Source of the DNA: Orlajensenia sp037404875
GTDB lineage: Bacteria > Actinomycetota > Actinomycetes > Actinomycetales > Microbacteriaceae
Length of the DNA: 64,000 nucleotides
Assembly: GCF_037404875.1 (NCBI RefSeq)
Contig: NZ_JBBELO010000032.1
Coordinates: 39,252-103,251, forward strand
Direction: 5' to 3'
The position numbers and the translations under genes are program-made. Below the pieces are notes generated by a model. The model was given only the letters and a program-made list of their open reading frames with translations, did not search any database and was not told where the DNA came from. Positions within the stretch are counted from its first letter, which is position 1; each line of letters starts with the position of its first letter. Shown one piece after another: positions 33,825 through 42,572 of this stretch.

Positions 33825-35381
33825 ATGCACGCGCGCGACGACATCGTATTGCGGAGCGGTCGGTATGCTCTCGCAGCCGACCACTTCACGCCACAGGGCT
33901 CGATGGTCGAAGACCTCCTCGCCGTCCGTGACGCCCTCATCGACGCGGGGCTCGAGTTCCTGCTCGTGCGCGGATCGGGGGACCGGCCCGTGATCGCCGT
34001 GGATCGGCGCGCCCGCCGTCAGGTGACCGCGGCTCTCGCAACCGCTTTCGCCGGTGAGCCGTTCTACTCGCGCACCGTGGGTCACGACGTTCCCGACGTG
34101 CTTATCGCCGACGGCAGCCTCTCATCCAAGCGCAAGGCCGACGTACTGCGGCTCTACCGCCCGCGCGTCGAGCCGTTCGGGCAGTTGCAGTTCGGCGCCG
34201 ATGCCGCCATGCAGCTGGAGTTCTGGCGATTCGGTGACGACGAGATCGTGGCGCCGCGGCCCAATGCCGTCATGCGCACCCGGCTGCCTCGATCCGAGGC
34301 GGTCGAGGATTCCGTCGAGGTGTACGGTCGTCGCTGGCGCACCCTCGAGAACATGTTCGTGCCGCTCGCGAGCGACATCCGCTTCCCGATCGACATGGTC
34401 TTCTCATGGGTCGACGGCTCGAGCGCGGAGTTCCTGCGCGAACGCGCCAAGCGCATGCAGGCCTACGTCGTCGGCGAGGGCGACGACAGCGAGGCGCGCT
34501 ACCGGCAGATCAACGAGTTGAAGTACGCCTTGCGCAGCGTCTACATGTTCGCACCCTGGGTGCGCACCATCTACATCGTCACCGATTCGCCCGCGCCCGA
34601 GTGGCTGGCCGAGCACCCGCGCGTGCGCATCATGCGCAGCGAGGAGTTCTTCGCCGACCCCGAGGTACTGCCCACCCACAACTCGCACGCGGTCGAGTCG
34701 CAGCTGCACCACATCCCGGGCATCGCCGAGCACTTCCTCTACTCCAACGACGACATGTTCTTCGGTCGCCCGGTGACACCCGACCTGTTCTTCTCCCCGG
34801 GCGGCATCACCAAATTCGTCGAGGCATCGACGCGTATCGGGCTCGGCGAGTCCGATCCCACGCGCAGCGGGTTCGAGAACGCCGCTCGCGTGAACCGTGC
34901 CCTCCTGAAGGACCGCTTCGGAGCCGTGACCACGCGTCACCTCGAGCACTGCGCCGCCCCGCTGCGGGTCAGCGTCATGAACGAGCTCGAGCAGGAGTTC
35001 GCCCCCGAGTTCGCCCGGACGGCCGCGAGCCGGTTCCGCTCCGCGAGCGACATCTCGGTCACCAATTCGCTCTACCACTACTACTCGCTCATGAGCGGGC
35101 GCGCCGTGGTGCAGACGCAGGCACGCGTCAAGTACATCGAGACCACGTTGCGCGAGGCACCCGCCGCCATGGAGCGCCTCCTCGCTCGCCGCGATCGGGA
35201 CATGTTCTGCCTGAACGACGGCTCGAAGCCCGAGATCGGGGTCGAGGAGCGCACCCGCGTCGTCACGGAATTCCTGGAGCGCTACTTCCCGTTCCCGGCC
35301 CCGTGGGAGAAGGTCACACCGGCACGGTCAGGGGCGTCGTCGGCGTCGGATCCTGTCGGACTCGCGGCAGCGGGCGCATAG
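33825..35381 (+). CDS. Stealth-family sugar-phosphate transferase
   Basis: A 518-residue protein with the conserved regions of Stealth proteins: CR1 FPIDMVFSWVDG near 187-198, CR2 RYRQINELKYALRSVYMFAPW near 225-245, CR3 with HNSHAVESQLHH and HFLYSNDDMFFGRP near 288-312, and a C-terminal CR4-like part (PFPAPWEK). The family transfers hexose-1-phosphate (for example GlcNAc-1-P) in making phospho-linked surface polysaccharides. An N-terminal region of about 180 residues precedes CR1. ATG at 33825 is chosen: TACAAT (33785-33790) gives a start near 33797, and GGGGAGGGGGG precedes the ATG. The last 68 bases overlap the convergent phosphodiesterase. Confidence 0.88.
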   Translation: MHARDDIVLRSGRYALAADHFTPQGSMVEDLLAVRDALIDAGLEFLLVRGSGDRPVIAVDRRARRQVTAALATAFAGEPFYSRTVGHDVPDVLIADGSLSSKRKADVLRLYRPRVEPFGQLQFGADAAMQLEFWRFGDDEIVAPRPNAVMRTRLPRSEAVEDSVEVYGRRWRTLENMFVPLASDIRFPIDMVFSWVDGSSAEFLRERAKRMQAYVVGEGDDSEARYRQINELKYALRSVYMFAPWVRTIYIVTDSPAPEWLAEHPRVRIMRSEEFFADPEVLPTHNSHAVESQLHHIPGIAEHFLYSNDDMFFGRPVTPDLFFSPGGITKFVEASTRIGLGESDPTRSGFENAARVNRALLKDRFGAVTTRHLEHCAAPLRVSVMNELEQEFAPEFARTAASRFRSASDISVTNSLYHYYSLMSGRAVVQTQARVKYIETTLREAPAAMERLLARRDRDMFCLNDGSKPEIGVEERTRVVTEFLERYFPFPAPWEKVTPARSGASSASDPVGLAAAGA

Positions 35382-36261
35382 CGGCCGGCTGGATGCTGAC
35401 GCCCTCGGCCGTGAGGCGGCGGCTCGTCTCGGCGGCATCCACGTAGTCGAGCGCCGGGTACTCCCCGAGCGGAACGACGGAGTGCAGCACCGTCTCGGGA
35501 TAGACATGCACGAGGTTGAAGGCGCGGGCCCCGTCGCGGCCGCGGGTTCCCCCGACCGGCACGTTGAGGTCTTGGGTGTAGCAGCTCGCAGAAGCAACCG
35601 ACACCGGGATGCCCGCGAACGTCGCCGTCGATGAATAGTGCAGGTGCCCGGCGATGATGGAGCGTACGTCGGAATTCCGAAGCACCCCGGCGAGGGAGGC
35701 CTGGTCGCGCAACTCGACGGACACCGCGAGATCGAGCACGCTCGGGATCGGCGGGTGGTGCATCGCGAGGATGGTGCCGTCGGGCGCCGGGGTCTCGAGC
35801 TCGCGGGCCAGCCACGCGAGCTGGTCGGTGCGCACCTCGCCCCAGTGGTGGCCGGGAACGCTCGTGTCGAGCACGATCACCCTCAGGCCGCCGAGCCAGT
35901 GCACCGCGTCGACGGGATCGGTGCTCGGGAGTTCGCCGAGCAGCGTGCTGCGGAAGGCGCCTCGCTCGTCATGGTTGCCCATGACCCAGATCACCTTCGC
36001 CCCCAGCCGCTCTGCCGCGGGCTCGACGATGCTGCGCAATGTCGCGTACGCATCCGCCTCGCCGCGATCGGCCAGGTCGCCGGTGAAGACGATGGCCTCG
36101 GGGCGTCCGTCGGAGGCCTCGACCTCGGCGATGAGACGTCGTAGGTGGGACGCGCTGTCGACGCAGCCGTAGAGGCGGTTGCCGCCCGCCAGCAGATGCG
36201 TGTCGCTGATGTGCAGGAGGAAGTGGTCCGGTCGTGGGTACTCGGCCGTACGAGCTATCAC
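35314..36261 (-). CDS. metallophosphoesterase, CpdA/Icc-like
   Basis: A 315-residue calcineurin-like phosphoesterase with the complete metal-binding set: DTH in LLHISDTHLL, GD in VFTGDLADRG, GNHD in WVMGNHDERG, the HHPP block MHHPPIP, and GHLH in IIAGHLHYS. The spacing is that of class III cyclic-nucleotide phosphodiesterases such as CpdA, so cAMP or another phosphodiester may be the substrate. GTG at 36261 is the best start; sequence further upstream in frame does not look like protein, but the ribosome site (GAAGG next to the GTG) is poorly spaced. Its 3' end overlaps the Stealth gene by 68 bases. Confidence 0.85.
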   Translation of the reverse strand: MIARTAEYPRPDHFLLHISDTHLLAGGNRLYGCVDSASHLRRLIAEVEASDGRPEAIVFTGDLADRGEADAYATLRSIVEPAAERLGAKVIWVMGNHDERGAFRSTLLGELPSTDPVDAVHWLGGLRVIVLDTSVPGHHWGEVRTDQLAWLARELETPAPDGTILAMHHPPIPSVLDLAVSVELRDQASLAGVLRNSDVRSIIAGHLHYSSTATFAGIPVSVASASCYTQDLNVPVGGTRGRDGARAFNLVHVYPETVLHSVVPLGEYPALDYVDAAETSRRLTAEGVSIQPAAMRPLPRVRQDPTPTTPLTVPV

Positions 36262-36435
36262 CCCTTCATCACACCACTCGGAACTGAACTGGGCGTGAAC
36301 AGCGCCCGCGAGTCTGCTGGACGGCCGGGAAAGGGTCCGCCCCCATTGGGGTGGGGTGCACGCCCTGATCCGACTCCCTATCCGCCGTCGCACGCTGGAG
36401 GCATCCCCGAAAAGATCCGCCCTCTGGAGTGCATC

Positions 36436-36621
36436 ATGATCTCGTCCTACGTCACCTACGCCCTCTTCCGCGCCGACGATGAGCGACTGAACCGCGAGCT
36501 CGAGGTGCGCCGCCGGCGCGCCGCCCACGAGCGTCACCTGCGGCTGCGCGGCCTCTTCGCCCGCACGCCGCGCCGGTCGGGCACGCGCGTGCACCTCATC
36601 CGCGGTTCAATGGAGGCATGA
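36436..36621 (+). CDS. small Arg-rich protein, 61 residues
   Basis: The product begins MISSYVTYALFRADDERLNR and then runs ELEVRRRRAAHERHLRLRGLF with a basic tail. TGGAG precedes the ATG, and the stop overlaps the methyltransferase start (ATGA at 36618), which supports expression. The charged pattern ADDxRLxxE followed by an Arg run resembles the 61-residue protein at 30590. No family recognised. The 174 bases upstream contain no other gene. Confidence 0.6.
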   Translation: MISSYVTYALFRADDERLNRELEVRRRRAAHERHLRLRGLFARTPRRSGTRVHLIRGSMEA

Positions 36622-38177
36622 GCCTCGTCGACGACCTGCGCACCGACCTGGCCGCAGCCGGATACACCGTGGCGGCCCTGGACTCCCTCTGGGGGCCGGA
36701 CGCCGCGACCGCCCTGCACCGCGGTCACCGGGTGCCCGCGCGTCGTGCGCTCGAGGCCCATCGCGACCGCCTGCTTCACCTGCCGCCGGTCGCCGTGCTC
36801 GCGCAGCTCTTCGTGCTCGGCATGGCCGTTCCGCGCAGCGCTCTCGCCGAGGCGCTCCCCACTCTGACGGTCACCGGCGCCGAGGAACTCGGCCTGGTCG
36901 CATCCGTCGCCCCGTCCAGCCGGGGCGCCGGGCACATCATGCGGCCGTCGCGTGACCTGCGCCCCTATGCGTTCACGGATGCCGCGGGCGACGCGCACTG
37001 GTGGATCATCAGCGACCTCGGCGAACTGGTCTCGGGGGGACCGCTGCGGCAGGACCACGTGCTCGGGGTGGGAGGCGCATCACTCACCCTCAGCGGCCTC
37101 ATGTTCACGAGCGCCGTCGAGAGCGTGCTCGATCTCGGCACCGGCTGCGGCATCCAGGCCATGCACGCCGCCCGGCACGCCGGTCGGGTCGTGGCGACCG
37201 ACATCTCGCGCCGCGCGCTGTGGATCGCCGAGCTCAACGCCCGGCTGAACGAGATCGACAACATCGAGTTCCGCGCCGGATCGCTGTTCGAGCCGGTCGC
37301 GGGAGAGCGCTTCGACCGGATCGTCTCCAACCCGCCGTTCGTCATCACTCCCCGCGTCGAGGGCGTGCCGGAGTACGAGTACCGCGACGGCGGTCGTGTC
37401 GGCGATGCCCTCGTGCGCGAGGTGCTCACGGGTGCCGCCGACCACCTCGTTGCGGGCGGCACCGCCCAGCTCCTCGGCAATTGGGAGTACCACGCGCAGG
37501 TCGACGGACTCGCGCGCGTCGCCGGCTGGCTCGACGGCGTCGGCCTCGAGTACTGGGTGATCGAGCGCGAGGTGCAGAGCCCCGCCGAGTATGCGGAGAC
37601 GTGGATCCGCGACGGCGGCACCCGGCCCGGCCATGACTTCGACCGGCTCTACGAGGCGTGGCTCGATGACTTCCGCCTGCGCGAGGTCGCCTCGGTGGGG
37701 TTCGGCTACGTGGTGCTGCGTCGACCGGCCGGCACGCCTGCTCTGCGCCGGACCGAGGCGTTGCACGGGCCGCTCGGCGAGGCCGCAGACCCTCTCGGCA
37801 ACCACCTCGAGCGCTGCCTGGCCGGCATCGACGCACTGGGCTCCGACGATGAGGACGCTGATGCCCGGCTCGCCGAGGCGCGTCTGGTGGTCGCGCCCGA
37901 CGTGACCGAGGAACGGCACTACTGGCCGGGGGAGGAGAACCCCACCGCCATCGTGCTGCACCAGGGCGGCGGCTTCGGCCGCGCGATCGCGGCCGATACC
38001 GGGCTGGCCGCTCTCGTGGGCGCCAGCGACGGCGAGCTTCCGGTCGGCGCCATCATCGGGGCTCTCGCCGAACTGCTTGAGATCGAACCCTCTGCGCTCG
38101 CCGATGCGCTGCTTCCGGCCGTGCGGGAGCTCGTCGCCGGCGGCATCCTCAGCCCGTCTTCGTCCAGTCGAGGTTGA
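36618..38177 (+). CDS. class I SAM-dependent methyltransferase (HemK/RlmG-like), long form
   Basis: A 519-residue protein. An N-terminal region of about 160 residues (DUF7059-like) precedes a Rossmann methyltransferase: VLDLGTGCGIQAMHAARH is SAM motif I, VVATDISRRAL motif II, and IVSNPPFVITPR carries the NPPF motif of enzymes that methylate amide or base nitrogen. A C-terminal region of about 150 residues follows. The same architecture is widespread in Actinobacteria and is usually annotated as a methyltransferase without a known target. Coupled to the small gene before it. The last 29 bases overlap the convergent lipoprotein gene. Confidence 0.85.
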   Translation: MSLVDDLRTDLAAAGYTVAALDSLWGPDAATALHRGHRVPARRALEAHRDRLLHLPPVAVLAQLFVLGMAVPRSALAEALPTLTVTGAEELGLVASVAPSSRGAGHIMRPSRDLRPYAFTDAAGDAHWWIISDLGELVSGGPLRQDHVLGVGGASLTLSGLMFTSAVESVLDLGTGCGIQAMHAARHAGRVVATDISRRALWIAELNARLNEIDNIEFRAGSLFEPVAGERFDRIVSNPPFVITPRVEGVPEYEYRDGGRVGDALVREVLTGAADHLVAGGTAQLLGNWEYHAQVDGLARVAGWLDGVGLEYWVIEREVQSPAEYAETWIRDGGTRPGHDFDRLYEAWLDDFRLREVASVGFGYVVLRRPAGTPALRRTEALHGPLGEAADPLGNHLERCLAGIDALGSDDEDADARLAEARLVVAPDVTEERHYWPGEENPTAIVLHQGGGFGRAIAADTGLAALVGASDGELPVGAIIGALAELLEIEPSALADALLPAVRELVAGGILSPSSSSRG

Positions 38178-38634
38178 TGACCATCCCGATGTAGATGGTC
38201 TCTCCGAGATCGTGGATCTGCGGGTTCATCCGGAGCAGCTGCTGCTGCGGCAGGTCGAAGCGCTGGGCGATCTCGAAGAAGCTGTCCCCGCTCACGACGG
38301 TGTAGCTGAGCAGCTGGCCGTTCGCATCCGAGACGGCCGGCCCCATGGCGCCGGCGACGGCGCCGTTGTCGGTCGCCGGTCCCGGCTCGATGACCGGCGC
38401 AGGGGCGTTGGGGGACGGCGGCGGCGCGGTGGCGATCTGGACGTCGATGTCGGGCAGCGGCGACGGCGTCGGTGCAGCGGGCTTCGGGTCTGCGGTCGGG
38501 GTGACGGTGACGACGATGGTCTTCGCCGGGGCCGGAGGAGCGCCTGCACAGCCGGCCAGGGCGATCAGGCCCACGGCCATGGCGAGCGCTGTGCCCGCGA
38601 CGCGTCGTCCGCCTGCGTGAGAAGTCCTGTGCAC
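38149..38634 (-). CDS. LysM-domain lipoprotein
   Basis: A 161-residue exported protein. From the GTG at 38634 the signal has a basic start (VHRTSHAGGRR), a hydrophobic core and a lipobox LAGC with Cys29. A Pro/Ala-rich linker follows, then a C-terminal LysM domain (SYTVVSGDSFFEIAQRFDLP through NPQIHDLGETIYIGM) that binds peptidoglycan. GTG at 38634 is preferred because a G-run (GGGGGGA) lies about 9 bases upstream; ATG codons further upstream would put an unusually long polar stretch before the signal. Probably a cell-wall-associated protein of unknown activity. Confidence 0.78.
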   Translation of the reverse strand: MHRTSHAGGRRVAGTALAMAVGLIALAGCAGAPPAPAKTIVVTVTPTADPKPAAPTPSPLPDIDVQIATAPPPSPNAPAPVIEPGPATDNGAVAGAMGPAVSDANGQLLSYTVVSGDSFFEIAQRFDLPQQQLLRMNPQIHDLGETIYIGMVINLDWTKTG

Positions 38635-38777
38635 GACCGATGTCCCCCCATCGCCATCGCCGCGATGAGCGCGCATGGCCTGTGCCGCTGCGCCACCCTC
38701 AGCGCATCGGCGACACTCTATCGGTACGGCGGCCTTCGTGAACGATCGCACTCGGCGATGCGGTTACTCTCGAAGTC

Positions 38778-39704
38778 ATGGCCGACAGCCCCCTCGCCTC
38801 CACGCCCTACGAGGTACTGGGCGTGCGTGCGTCGGCTACGGAGGACGAGCTGAAGCGGGCGTTCCGCCGGCTGCTGCGCGAGACCCACCCCGACCGTGGG
38901 GGCGACGTCGCACGCTTCCATGCCGTGCAGATCGCTTGGGAGCAGGTGGGAACTCCGACGGCTCGTGCCGCCTATGACCGAGGGCGCCCGTTGGCGACCT
39001 CCGATGAGCCGCGAGGGGCCTGGGCAACGCCGCGGGAACGGCAGCGAGCCGACTCGCGCCCTCCCGCGCGCATTTTCGGCCACCCCGGGGGCTGGTCGCG
39101 TGAGTACTACCTCGAGCACCTTCGCGAGTGGGTCGGCCGCGGCGAACCGATCGCGGACCCCTACGACGAGCAACTGGTGCGCAGTGCCCCCCGCGGCATC
39201 CGTCACCTGCTGGCCAACGCACTGGCCGAGGAGGCGACGGCTCGGCAGGTCTCCACGCTGGGCATCGGCTACACCGTCTGGCACGATGTCGCGACCGACG
39301 CCGCGGTCACCCCGGCCAAGCTCGACCACATCGTGCTCGGGCCTGCAGGGCTGTTCGCCCTGCAGAGCGAGGACTGGGGCGAGCCGGTTCAGGTGCGCCG
39401 CGGCGAGCTGGTGGCCGATGCTGTGGGCGGCGAGCGACCGATGCACGACCTCGTGCTGCGTGCCAAGCGCGTCGCTCGGGCTGCACGCGTGCGGTTCACC
39501 GCTCTGGTGATCGTGGTTCCCGACGACGCCGCACCGGCGTCGCTCGAGGTGCTCGGAAGCGCGCGCGGCGCGGTGACCGCACTCGTCGAGCAGTCCCGGC
39601 TTCCGGGTCTGCTGCGGGAGGGGGTGCCGGGTGCGGCTCGCATCAACGGGACCGAGTTGTTCGAGGTGCGCACCCGGCTGCAGGCGGCGATCCGGCTGGT
39701 CTGA
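38778..39704 (+). CDS. J-domain protein with a NERD-like C-terminal domain
   Basis: A 308-residue protein. The N-terminal J domain (YEVLGVRASATEDELKRAFR, then HPD at 37-39 and the AYDRGRP end) should stimulate a DnaK-type chaperone. There is no Gly/Phe region or zinc finger. After a spacer comes a domain beginning near LGIGYTVWHDVA with KLDHIVLGPAGLFALQSEDW, which resembles nuclease-related (NERD) domains. TACTCT lies 7 bases before the ATG, a leaderless pattern. Combining a J domain with a NERD-like fold suggests a specialised nucleic-acid or membrane-linked role, not general folding. Confidence 0.82.
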   Translation: MADSPLASTPYEVLGVRASATEDELKRAFRRLLRETHPDRGGDVARFHAVQIAWEQVGTPTARAAYDRGRPLATSDEPRGAWATPRERQRADSRPPARIFGHPGGWSREYYLEHLREWVGRGEPIADPYDEQLVRSAPRGIRHLLANALAEEATARQVSTLGIGYTVWHDVATDAAVTPAKLDHIVLGPAGLFALQSEDWGEPVQVRRGELVADAVGGERPMHDLVLRAKRVARAARVRFTALVIVVPDDAAPASLEVLGSARGAVTALVEQSRLPGLLREGVPGAARINGTELFEVRTRLQAAIRLV

Positions 39705-39728
39705 GCGCCGCGTCGGGCGGTTGCCCGC

Positions 39729-40325
39729 TCAGGCGTGCGGGGGAAGCACCGTCAGCACGCGCGCGATGAACTCGTGGAACTGCTGCATGTACGAGGCCAG
39801 GAACTCCCGTGTGCCCTCGTTCGTCACTTCGCCCTCCGGGCTGATCAATCCCGGTGAGACCTGGATGTTCGCCTCGGGCGATGTCATCTGCGGGGCGTTG
39901 CAGAAGCTCAGGATGCCGCGCAGGCTCTGCTGGGCGAGCGCCGTTCCGATCGCGCCGCTCGAGGCGCCGATGACCGCGGAGGCCTTCCGGCTGATGACGT
40001 TCTCGCCGTAGGGCCGGCTCGCCCAGTCGATCGCGTTCTTGAGCGCTCCGGGAAGAGACCGGTTGTACTCCGGCGTCACGAACAGCAGGGCGTCGCATCC
40101 CGCGATCGACGCCTTGAAGTCCCGCGCGACCTGCGGATAGTCGGGGTCGAAGTCGCGGTTGTAGAGCGGCAGGTCGCGGATGAGGATCTCGCTGAACTCC
40201 AGTTCAGGTGGAGCGAGCCCGATGAGGGCGTTGGCCAGCTGCCGGTTGATGGACTGGCTCGACAGGCTGCCGACGAAGTAGCCCACCTGGTAGGGCGGTT
40301 CGTGTTCGATGGTCGTGATGGCCAT
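39729..40325 (-). CDS. NAD(P)H-dependent FMN reductase / quinone reductase (YieF/ChrR-like)
   Basis: A 198-residue flavodoxin-fold reductase. VGSLSSQSINRQLANAL is the FMN phosphate loop; LLFVTPEYNRSLPGALKNAIDW is the signature of YieF/AzoR-like NADPH:FMN, quinone or chromate reductases. The ATG has AAAGGAG upstream. It is distinct in type from the SsuE-like reductase at 16442 and has ordinary Met content, so it probably serves in redox defence. Single gene, convergent with the J-domain gene. Confidence 0.88.
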   Translation of the reverse strand: MAITTIEHEPPYQVGYFVGSLSSQSINRQLANALIGLAPPELEFSEILIRDLPLYNRDFDPDYPQVARDFKASIAGCDALLFVTPEYNRSLPGALKNAIDWASRPYGENVISRKASAVIGASSGAIGTALAQQSLRGILSFCNAPQMTSPEANIQVSPGLISPEGEVTNEGTREFLASYMQQFHEFIARVLTVLPPHA

Positions 40326-40414
40326 GGTGCTCCTTTCCGCTTCGTCTCAGCGTGCGCCCGCGCCCCCGCGGGCGCAAGGGCAGTGCGCGGGTCGGCGAGT
40401 GCTTGGATAAGAGG

Positions 40415-41683
40415 ATGAGCGTCGACGCGTACATCTCCGACTTCACCGCCTTCCTCCAGGCATCGCCTTCCTCGTACCACGCCGCCGCCGAGTCTGCTCG
40501 GCTGCTCGAGGCGGCCGGCTTCCAACGCCTGAGCGAAGCGGAGGCGTGGCCGGCCGAGCCGGGGGACTACGTCGTCGTGCGCGACGGTGCCCTCATCGCC
40601 TGGCGCGTTCCGGAGGCCGCCGGAGGAACGACGCCGTTCCGCATCCTCGGCGCGCACACCGATTCGCCGGGGTTCGCGCTCAAGCCCCAACCGGATCTGC
40701 TCTCGGCCGGCTGGCTGCAGGCGGGCGTCGAGATCTACGGCGGGCCGTTGCTGAACTCGTGGCTGGACCGGGAGCTCGAGCTGGCCGGTCGCATCCTCAC
40801 CCTCGACGGCCGCGAGGTGCTCGTGCGCACGGGTCCGCTCCTGCGCATTCCGCAGCTGGCCATCCACCTGGACCGCAGCGTCAACGACGGCCTGACGCTG
40901 GACCGGCAGCGGCACACGCAGCCCGTCTGGGGCGTCGTCGATGACACGCAGCGGGGCATCCTCGAGTACCTCGCGCACCGCGCCGGCATCGAGGCGTCCG
41001 AGATCGCCGGCTACGACCTCCTGACGGCCGACACGGCTGCGCCCGCCCGGTTCGGACTCGACGAAGTGCTCTTCGCCGCCGGCCGCATGGACAACCTCGT
41101 CTCCGTCTACGCCGGAGTGCGCGCACTCATCGAGACGCCGGCGCATGCCGAGCACATCACCGTGCTCGCGGCCTTCGACCACGAGGAACTCGGCAGCAAC
41201 TCCCGGTCGGGAGCGAGCGGGCCCTTCCTCGAAGACGTGCTCACCCGCATCGGCGATGACCGTGGCGCTTCGGCGAGCGATCGGCTGCGTGCCTTCGCCG
41301 GGTCGTGGTGCGTGTCGGCCGACTGCGGCCATGCCGTGCACCCCAATTACCCCGAGCGCCACGATCCCGTCAATCGGCCGATAGCCGGCGGCGGTGTGCT
41401 GCTGAAGATCAACGCGAACCAGCGCTACGCGACGGATGCCGTCGGTGCCGCTCTCTGGGCCCGCGCGTGCGCCGCCGCGGGAGTGCCCTTCCAGGAGTTC
41501 GTCTCGAACAACGCGGTGCCGTGCGGCAGCACCATCGGACCGCTCACGGCCACGCGCCTCGGCATCCGCACCGTCGACGTGGGGGCGCCGCTGCTGTCGA
41601 TGCACTCGGCGCGCGAACTCGCGCACGTGCACGATCTCGCCGGCCTGTCGGGCGCGGTCGCGGCGTTCTACGCGGGCGCCTGA
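40415..41683 (+). CDS. M18 family aminopeptidase
   Basis: A 422-residue zinc aminopeptidase. Metal and active-site blocks of the M18 family are all present: AHTDSPGF (H81), RMDNLVS, DHEELGSNSRSGASG, DCGHAVHPNYPERH and the terminal MHSARELAH. These enzymes remove N-terminal acidic or hydrophobic residues from peptides in the cytoplasm. The length agrees with the family. ATG at 40415 (MSVDAYISDF) is chosen over an upstream ATG because similarity begins there. No strong Shine-Dalgarno sequence is visible. Confidence 0.93.
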   Translation: MSVDAYISDFTAFLQASPSSYHAAAESARLLEAAGFQRLSEAEAWPAEPGDYVVVRDGALIAWRVPEAAGGTTPFRILGAHTDSPGFALKPQPDLLSAGWLQAGVEIYGGPLLNSWLDRELELAGRILTLDGREVLVRTGPLLRIPQLAIHLDRSVNDGLTLDRQRHTQPVWGVVDDTQRGILEYLAHRAGIEASEIAGYDLLTADTAAPARFGLDEVLFAAGRMDNLVSVYAGVRALIETPAHAEHITVLAAFDHEELGSNSRSGASGPFLEDVLTRIGDDRGASASDRLRAFAGSWCVSADCGHAVHPNYPERHDPVNRPIAGGGVLLKINANQRYATDAVGAALWARACAAAGVPFQEFVSNNAVPCGSTIGPLTATRLGIRTVDVGAPLLSMHSARELAHVHDLAGLSGAVAAFYAGA

Positions 41684-41794
41684 GCCGCGGGCGGAACCGC
41701 GCCGGCAGTGTTGCGCGGTGTGACGGCGGTGGATGACACCGGCTCGGGCGCACACCTACTCTCGAAGAGTCCCACCCGTCGAGAGGAGGTCATG

Positions 41795-42124
41795 ATGTCG
41801 AAGATCACGCCCGGAGCCACCGACGTCATGACCTGTGTCGGCGCGAGCTGCACGCACCACGGCGCAGGCCACGCCCTGAGCCCCATCCGGGCGCGCGTCG
41901 CGAGCGCCACGTCCGCGAAGTGGGGCGACGGCATTCTCGCCGTCGCCGGTTCGGACGGCTGGCTCGCCATCGACCTCATCGAGGCAGGAACGCGCGCGTG
42001 GGTGTGGCATCACGCCGAGCTCGCCGACGCAGTGTCTGTGGGGGAACCCGTGGCGCTGCACGCGGTCTACGACGTGCTCGCCATCGGCAGCGCACGCCTC
42101 AGCGTGCTGAGGGCCGCGCTGTAG
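41795..42124 (+). CDS. hypothetical protein, 109 residues
   Basis: A 109-residue protein starting MSKITPGATDVMTCVGASCT. AGGAGGT sits upstream; an ATG three bases earlier is also possible, but its spacing is too short. TACTCT at 41757-41762 is a likely -10 box. The N-terminal CVGASC and HH could bind a metal; the C-terminal two thirds form a beta-rich domain (WGDGILAVAGSDGWLAIDL, then VGEPVALHAVYDVLAIGS). I do not recognise it. It lies next to, but convergent with, the copper-binding protein gene. Confidence 0.6.
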   Translation: MSKITPGATDVMTCVGASCTHHGAGHALSPIRARVASATSAKWGDGILAVAGSDGWLAIDLIEAGTRAWVWHHAELADAVSVGEPVALHAVYDVLAIGSARLSVLRAAL

Positions 42125-42149
42125 GTCTACTCGACGCTCAGGGCGCTCC

Positions 42150-42566
42150 TCAGGCGCTCATGGCCTTCATCGAGTCCATCATCTTCGAGCACGCCATCTC
42201 GCACTGACGGCAGGCCTCGGCGCAGACCTTGCAGTCCTCGTGCATGTCCGCGTGCTTCATGCACTCATCGGCGCACATGCGCGCCTGCACCATCATGGCG
42301 TCGAGCATGCGCATCATGGGCTCCATCATCATGCCGCTCTGTCGCAGCATCATGCGCATCGTCGTGTTGGCCATGTCGGCCGTGTTCATGCACATCTCCA
42401 TGTGCATGGCCGTGCCGTCGCCCATCATGCAGCTCGCACACATCGTGCACGCCTGTTCGCAGGCCGAACAGGCCTCGATACAGTCGGCCATCAGTGCCAT
42501 GTCCATGTCGGGCATCGCGGCCTCGGCCTCGTGCATGCGCATCATGTCTCTGGTCATGTCCATCAT
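42150..42566 (-). CDS. four-helix-bundle copper-binding protein (Csp/DUF326-like)
   Basis: A 138-residue protein built almost entirely from metal-ligand residues: about 37 Met and 14 Cys. The Cys fall in helical CxxxC, CxxC and CxxxxC patterns (DCIEACSACEQACTMCASC and DCKVCAEACRQCEMAC), as in cytosolic copper-storage proteins that fill a four-helix bundle with Cu(I). Met clusters (GMMMEPMMRM) line the middle. No signal peptide is present. AGGAG lies 8 bases before the ATG. Likely stores or buffers copper. Its sulfur richness contrasts with the sulfur-poor gene set elsewhere in this window. Confidence 0.85.
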   Translation of the reverse strand: MMDMTRDMMRMHEAEAAMPDMDMALMADCIEACSACEQACTMCASCMMGDGTAMHMEMCMNTADMANTTMRMMLRQSGMMMEPMMRMLDAMMVQARMCADECMKHADMHEDCKVCAEACRQCEMACSKMMDSMKAMSA

Positions 42567-42572
42567 GAGCGT

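Noticed and set aside
35382..36594. Extending the phosphodiesterase upstream to an ATG at 36594
   Set aside because: The extra 111 residues are read from sequence antisense to the small gene at 36436 and from its upstream region, and show no signal peptide or domain.
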